Source: Ananas comosus (taxonomy: Eukaryota > Streptophyta > Magnoliopsida > Poales > Bromeliaceae). Taken from it: a stretch of 64,000 nt of DNA. The DNA lies in NCBI RefSeq assembly GCF_001540865.1, contig NC_033627.1, forward strand, positions 4,409,788 to 4,473,787, in the 5' to 3' direction. A program made the translations under genes and the position numbers. Under the pieces are notes generated by a model. The model worked only from the letters and a program-made list of their open reading frames with translations. It was not told the DNA's origin and did not search any database. This document shows, in pieces, positions 59,224 through 64,000 of the stretch (its first letter is position 1; every line of letters begins with the position of its first letter).

Positions 59224-59320
59224 ATCTTAAAACAAGCAACCTGATCTTCCAATGTGAAATTTCTATTGAGAATCTAGTGCTTTAGGGCTTAATAGCACAC
59301 ATAGCTGTTTGTATTATTGT

Positions 59321-59657
59321 TTTTTTTTATTTTTGAGAATAGGTAGCATGCCACCTGCTTTATTCATTGAAAGTATGAATTAGGCTACAGGGGTGAGGCA
59401 ACCAGGGCCTCTAGGAAAAAAAAAAAACCACGTCAGAAGAAACTAGGCCCAAAAAAAGAAAAAAAAAATCACAGAAGGTCCTTCCAAGAATCAATCAGCT
59501 GCTTGAGTCTTTGCACTACTAATAAAGGGTCTAAATGTATGTCACGGAAGACAAGGTTATTTCTGGCCTTCCAAATGGTCCACCAGTATGCAGCCAATTC
59601 AGCTAGACCGTTCCTCCTACTTTGACCACCAAGTCTTCCCTTCCAACCTTTTCCGGA
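59321..59657 (-). mobile_element. 5'-truncated LINE with 16-bp target duplication
   Basis: Read on the minus strand it encodes KGWKGRLGGQSRRNGLAEL, AAYWWTIWKARNNLVFRDI and RLKQLIDSWKDLL, then a stop, the C-terminus of a plant LINE ORF2. The 3' UTR ends AATAAAGCAGGTGGCATGC, TACCTATTCTCAAAAAT and an A-tail. CTGTTTGTATTATTGT flanks it at 59305-59320 and 59658-59673. A short, recent-looking truncated insertion. Confidence 0.9.
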
Positions 59658-60454
59658 CTGTTTGTATTATTGTTACAAAAGGATTGTATTGAATCATTCA
59701 CTAGATTGCCAGAGTTGCTGAATAACGCATGTCCGTATCCTTCATATTTTTTAACTTTTGGTTTATTGAACAGCTAAATATTCTATTACCTGCAAATTGC
59801 ACAATGCAACACTAGAGATCATACTTTTCCGGGTATGGCCATACGGCTTAAGCATACATTATCGGTCGATTGGTTGGCGATGTATCGATCATGAGGATAT
59901 GATGCAACATTAAGTTGTCTACATTGGTAATTTTGTTTACTTTCCTTCTTACTAGTACTCAGAAAAATGAAGTAATAATTCTCGCTCATGTTTTGTGAAA
60001 AACAGTACGTTTGACATTGTTTTTCTTGTTCGATAAACATTATATCTTTCTTTTGTTTGTTGAATGGTGCTAAAGCTTAAATAGTCCTAAATCATTCAGG
60101 TTTTTTCTGTGGTTCTGTAAGGTACAGGTCCAATGGATAAGATTTTAAAAAGTAAAATACTACAGTTTCTTTTGATTCTTCTAAAAATTGAGTGAGTTCA
60201 AATTTCCTTTTGCAGGGTAAAACAAATTGTTAGTTTGTTTTCTTTAAGGACTTTTTGCCCCAGTTTGAGATATTTCTTATTTTTTTTGTCACTTTAAATG
60301 GAAAAGCTTAATGGATCATTGTTGTTGAATGTCTAAGCACATTGCTGGACCCCCCGGTGAGTAATAATGTAATTAGAAAGGGTTAAAAAAAAAAAATTTT
60401 ACTTCCCAATTTAACAGATCTTAAAACATATGTGGATAGCAAAATGGTTATGTT

Positions 60455-60774
60455 TTTCTTTTAAGAGAAAGGTAGCATATTACTTGCTTCATTTATTAAG
60501 GAATGAATTAAACTACAAGAGTAAGATAGAGGGACCTCCGAACGATACCAAAATATAAAAAAAAAAGAAGAAGAAGAAAAAGAAAAAAAAAATATTTAAA
60601 TTCCTTTAAATTCCGAGGTCAAGATACGCTCGTTTAAATACGCTGTTTTCCTCCCGCTGAAGCTTCTATCGTCTGGAGTTGACAGCTAGCAAGCGGTCAG
60701 CATTAGCCATCCTAAAAATAACGGCATTCCTTACCTTCCAGATGACTCACCAACTGGCTGTCAGTCCAGTCATT
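60455..60774 (-). mobile_element. 5'-truncated LINE, second copy
   Basis: The minus-strand frame includes VIWKVRNAVIFRMANADR (equivalent to the WWxIWxxRNxxxF motif of other LINE ends) followed by a decayed 3' UTR: TTAATAAATGAAGCAAGTAA, TATGCTACCTTTCTC and an A-rich tail. Approximate target duplications ATGGTTATGTT and ATGATTATGTT (10 of 11) flank it. Confidence 0.78.
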
Positions 60775-60799
60775 ATGATTATGTTGCCCGCCTTTTATG

Positions 60800-62400
60800 T
60801 CATAAGCATATTCTTTATTTAGCACTAGAGAATCAATGGATTATGCAAATTGGTATAGGTGTTTTAAGAATACTCAAACAAATTTCTCAAAAGAAAAAAA
60901 GAATCTCAAAAACAATATTACCATTTCGACCCTTTCTCGGCCTAGTAGAAAAATATGGACTTCAAAATAAACACTATCTTAATTATTTTTTCTATATATA
61001 ATAGTAGAATGGGAAACAGAGCCCTGCACTCTTTTCATAATTTTATTATTTGTTTAATCGATAGATAAACGGTTGTTACCGGTCATCACATCCATCGGGT
61101 CCACCAAAATAAAACAAATGTCCATCATATCGTCCATACTTGAATTAACAAATTTACTAATTGTGTAGCATGCTTTCTTGTCAATAAATCTATATTGTGC
61201 ACCATCAATTAAGTCATTAGATTTACATACCTTCAAAATCAACTCTTTCAAGATTTTTAAAGTATGCTGCTTTTCTTTCCAATTCACCAGCATAATATTC
61301 ACTACCCATCGGAGGACCAGCATCAGTTAAAGTTGTAAAGAGAGACTTTGGCCAATAGCCTATTAAAATTTATTTTTGAAGTTAGAAAATTAAAAATACT
61401 AATAAAATTAAAAATAAAATAAAATTAATTATTATTTTAATTTATTTAATTTATTTGTCATCTAATTTATTGCTAAATTTTTATGGACAGATCTAATAAA
61501 TATTTGTGATCTATCGCAACGATCGATATGGGATTAATTAGTCTTTTCTCTTTAAAGATATAAATCTATATAATTATTATACTTGTAAATTTTATTATTA
61601 TATTTTAATTTCTATTTTTTATAAGATGTAGTTGTACTTTACATATAAAAAAGTTTATCAGTATATTAACTAGTGAGTATAGTAAGCTATACATAGCCAA
61701 CATTCATAATTATTTGACTAAATTTTTTAAAATAATATAATAAGAACTTATTGGGACTAAGAAAGCTAAAATAAAATTGTATCAAAGCTTGTCATTAGGA
61801 GGATATGTGTATCCATTAGCACGTAAGTATGCCACATGTTGGCTCGGAAGCTTGCCTGTACCGTACCGTGTCGGCAAACAGTGGCATGCCCTCATGTCAT
61901 GGCACCTTAATCCTTAATTGTTGGTTCTCTTATTATGTCGTTGTGGACCGCAATCCTCTCAACTTAACTCGGTTCATCCAGCTCAAGTTAAAAGTCTTTT
62001 AAACTTATTAACTTGGGATAGAAAACAGACATATTTTAGCCAATAATAAATAGCTAACAGCCTGTAGGCTATACGCATGCACACACTCCCCTTAAAGCAG
62101 GATCCAACCACTGGTCACTGTAGTCGAAGTGAGTGTTGGTACAAAGTAATACTATTCAAACATCCAACAACCAAAGTTGTGGAGAATCTGTTCTACAACA
62201 TCTTAGCAGACCATTAGTACATGCATGTTGTAAAGATCAGGTAGTCCTGTCTAAAAAGAAATAAAGCAAAGGAGTTTTATGCAAAAATCTCTTGAGAGCT
62301 GTGAAAGAAGCTCCCTTAAGAATCTCAGATTATGTAAAGCAGTATACAAATATTCCAGTCACAGAATACAAGGCTTCTTTTCTAGGTTTAGTTAAGCAAG
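60800..62400. other. Intergenic DNA, no gene supported
   Basis: A minus-strand frame at 61054-61323 (89 codons, with NWKEKQHTLKILKELILKVC) has a partly protein-like look but no motif I recognise and no upstream continuation. The rest is AT-rich or featureless. Confidence 0.4.
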
Positions 62401-62679
62401 GAGACAGTGATGCCTCATTATTATATAGGTTCTATTTTTTTATTATTTTTTTCTTTTTCTTTTTCTTGCATGAAAAACCCAACCCATGTAAAATCCAAGA
62501 GGCCAATGGGCCCAGTGGACCCTCCAAATCAACATTTTCACATTCATGGTCCCACAAAAGTGTAACAAGAATCACTTCCATCTCCAAGGACAAAGAAAAG
62601 GAAAAAGAAAAGAGATGAAAAAGAAAGAACAAAAATAAACATATGAAAATAAATTAAAAAAAACCCAACACTTCCAGCA

Positions 62680-62694
62680 TATAAAAATATAAAA
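62680..62694 (+). promoter_or_regulatory. Possible TATA box of the CLE gene
   Basis: CATATAAAAATATAAA about 210-220 bp upstream of the CLE start codon. It would give a 5' UTR near 190 bases with C/T-rich tracts (62702-62770). AT-rich context makes this weak. Confidence 0.3.
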
Positions 62695-62903
62695 AAAAAA
62701 CTAACCCCTCCCCCACATTACCATGCTTTCCTATCCCCCCCTTTCCTTTCTCTCCTTTGATTCCTCTCATTCTCCCTTTGCTTCTTTAACTAGTTATAGT
62801 AACACTTCTTTGCATATGGCCATGTTCTTCTTCTTAAACAAGTGATGGCTCAAGAAGCAAGTTTGGATAGAGAGAAGTAGAAGTAGAAGGTGTAGAGAAG
62901 AGT

Positions 62904-63441
62904 ATGAGTAGGTCCCTGAGGGCCTTGTTGTGTGTGGGGCTTTTGGTGTCTTTTGCAATATATGTGGAAAGTAGGTCTCATGGTGCAAAAGCCACACAAC
63001 CACTTGCTGCTGCAGCAGCTGCTTCTGCTTCTGCTGCAGCTGTGGTGAGTTTTGAGAATTTGGAGAGCTCCTCTTCATCAAGAACCAGCAGGCCCATCAA
63101 TAGGCACATGATGAACATGGACCCATTTAGAAGTAGTAAGAGAAGAGTGCCCAATGGGGCTGATCCCATTCACAACAGGTACACTTTATATGTTGCTTGC
63201 ATTTGATATTAATTTCTTTGCAATGAAATTACTAGTTTAATTTAGCGCATCTGTATGTTGACAGGTACAGTTACGTACTTAATTAGTCTCAAAAACGAAA
63301 AAGGAAAATCATACTTCAGTGCATTTCTCATCCCATGAACTAAACTTTTTCATGTTTTCTGGTTCATCTTGCATGTGTTATGTCATGCATTACTTGGTTC
63401 TCCAAGGAAAAATGTGGGAATGTGTAGTTGTAAAAATATAT

Positions 63442-63488
<47 letters not shown>

Positions 63489-63959
63489 GGCTAGCTACTC
63501 TACTCAATTTGTTGTTGGCCTGTTCAAAATTGAAAGAAAAGAGAAGTAATTAAAAATGTCACACGTAATTAATTAATTCATTATACTCATCACACTACAT
63601 TCCCTAATATTCATACTTATCCTCTCAACAAAAGTAGATGGATATATTCTTTCTAATAAAAGTAGATCAGATTCTGTAACCCACTTCTAGGTACCCTTCA
63701 TTATAACTACTTAAAATCAAAATGCCCCCAGAAAATGAAAAGTTAATGCATGTAAACATTCCAATCATCATGTATAAAAAAATAATTGGGTCCCACTGAG
63801 CTGATTATTAAATCACTTAATCCAATATCTAATAGTTGATAAGAACCATTGTGTGTGTTGCATGTAACTTACCCCATGCATCAATAGCTAACCACCATTA
63901 TCATGTGCAATGTTCACAGGGGAGAGGGGAAGTCGGGGCGACCACCGGGAAGAGCGTAG
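62904..63959 (+). CDS. CLE peptide precursor, CLE25/CLE26-like
   Basis: Two exons, 62904-63178 and 63920-63959, joined in phase 2 with GT-AG ends, giving 104 codons plus stop. Residues 1-23 are a hydrophobic signal peptide (SLRALLCVGLLVSFAIYVES). An Ala/Ser-rich variable region follows, then FRSSK and the CLE dodecapeptide RRVPNGADPIHN at residues 80-91. The intron falls inside the Arg codon directly after it; exon 2 encodes a short basic tail GEGKSGRPPGRA. Arabidopsis CLE25 has the same layout (KVPNGPDPIHN followed by a short Arg/Pro-rich tail). Such precursors are secreted and processed to a 12-13 residue, often hydroxyprolinated hormone read by CLV1/BAM/CLERK-type receptors. CLE25 acts in phloem initiation and dehydration signalling; CLE26 in root phloem. 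Ala replaces the usual Pro/Gly at position 7. Without the intron the frame would read on to YTLYVACI, which is unlikely. Confidence 0.92.
63435..63484. repeat. (TA)n microsatellite in the CLE intron
   Basis: About 50 bases of alternating TA with one break, inside the 741-bp CLE intron. Confidence 0.9.
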
Positions 63960-64000
63960 CAGCGACGGTGCTCCGAGGCGTGGGAGTTTCGACCCTAAGT

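Noticed and set aside
61054..61323. 89-codon minus-strand frame
   Set aside because: No recognisable motif and no continuation; kept only as a note in the intergenic entry.

Overview
This is plant nuclear DNA, most likely from a commelinid monocot (possibly a pineapple relative; the species is an inference). The evidence is GT-AG introns, plant-only gene families, one GC-rich gene (the glycosyltransferase) set in AT-rich intergenic DNA, and a dense load of small plant transposons. Most of the window is repeats and AT-rich spacer. Four convincing intact protein-coding genes are present.

Layout. (1) 1-5 kb: exon-like fragments, then short inverted-repeat transposons and a CTCGAG-rich element. 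(2) 5.15-8.95 kb, minus strand: a four-exon SULFUR DEFICIENCY-INDUCED 1 (SDI1)-like TPR gene of 299 codons. A fragment encoding an acidic and Ala/Pro-rich peptide lies on the opposite strand just beyond its start. (3) 9-26 kb: AT-rich, with four tRNA-derived SINEs (a fifth lies at 7.5 kb in the first SDI1 intron), a palindromic element, MITEs, and local duplications whose copies meet at a single N. (4) 26.16-26.69 kb, minus strand: a secreted glycine-rich protein with a TATA box. (5) 26.9-34.1 kb: two copies of one 3-4 kb block, each with a foldback of about 2.1 kb. (6) 34-50 kb: hAT-like and Mutator-like elements, a CACTA remnant and a PPR pseudogene. (7) 50.41-55.83 kb, plus strand: a UDP-glycosyltransferase of 488 codons in three exons; its 3.8-kb second intron holds a Mutator-like MITE and a solo LTR. 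(8) 56-61 kb: LINE 3' fragments, an unidentified frameshifted pseudogene and a hAT-like element. (9) 62.90-63.96 kb, plus strand: a two-exon CLE peptide gene of the CLE25/26 type.

The genes do not form a pathway or cluster: one is sulfur-status associated, one a cell-wall or secreted protein, one a glycosyltransferase of specialised metabolism, one a peptide hormone precursor. The strongest structural signal is assembly-related: six of the eleven single-N positions lie exactly between two direct copies of the same sequence, with the left copy ending at the N and the right copy running on into unique DNA. This is what is expected if overlapping contigs or two haplotypes were joined end to end, so these tandem duplications should not be taken as biological without checking. 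The most interesting biological candidates are the large foldback, a short UGT intron bounded by a 9-bp direct repeat, and a 3' tail shared by the SINEs and LINE fragments.
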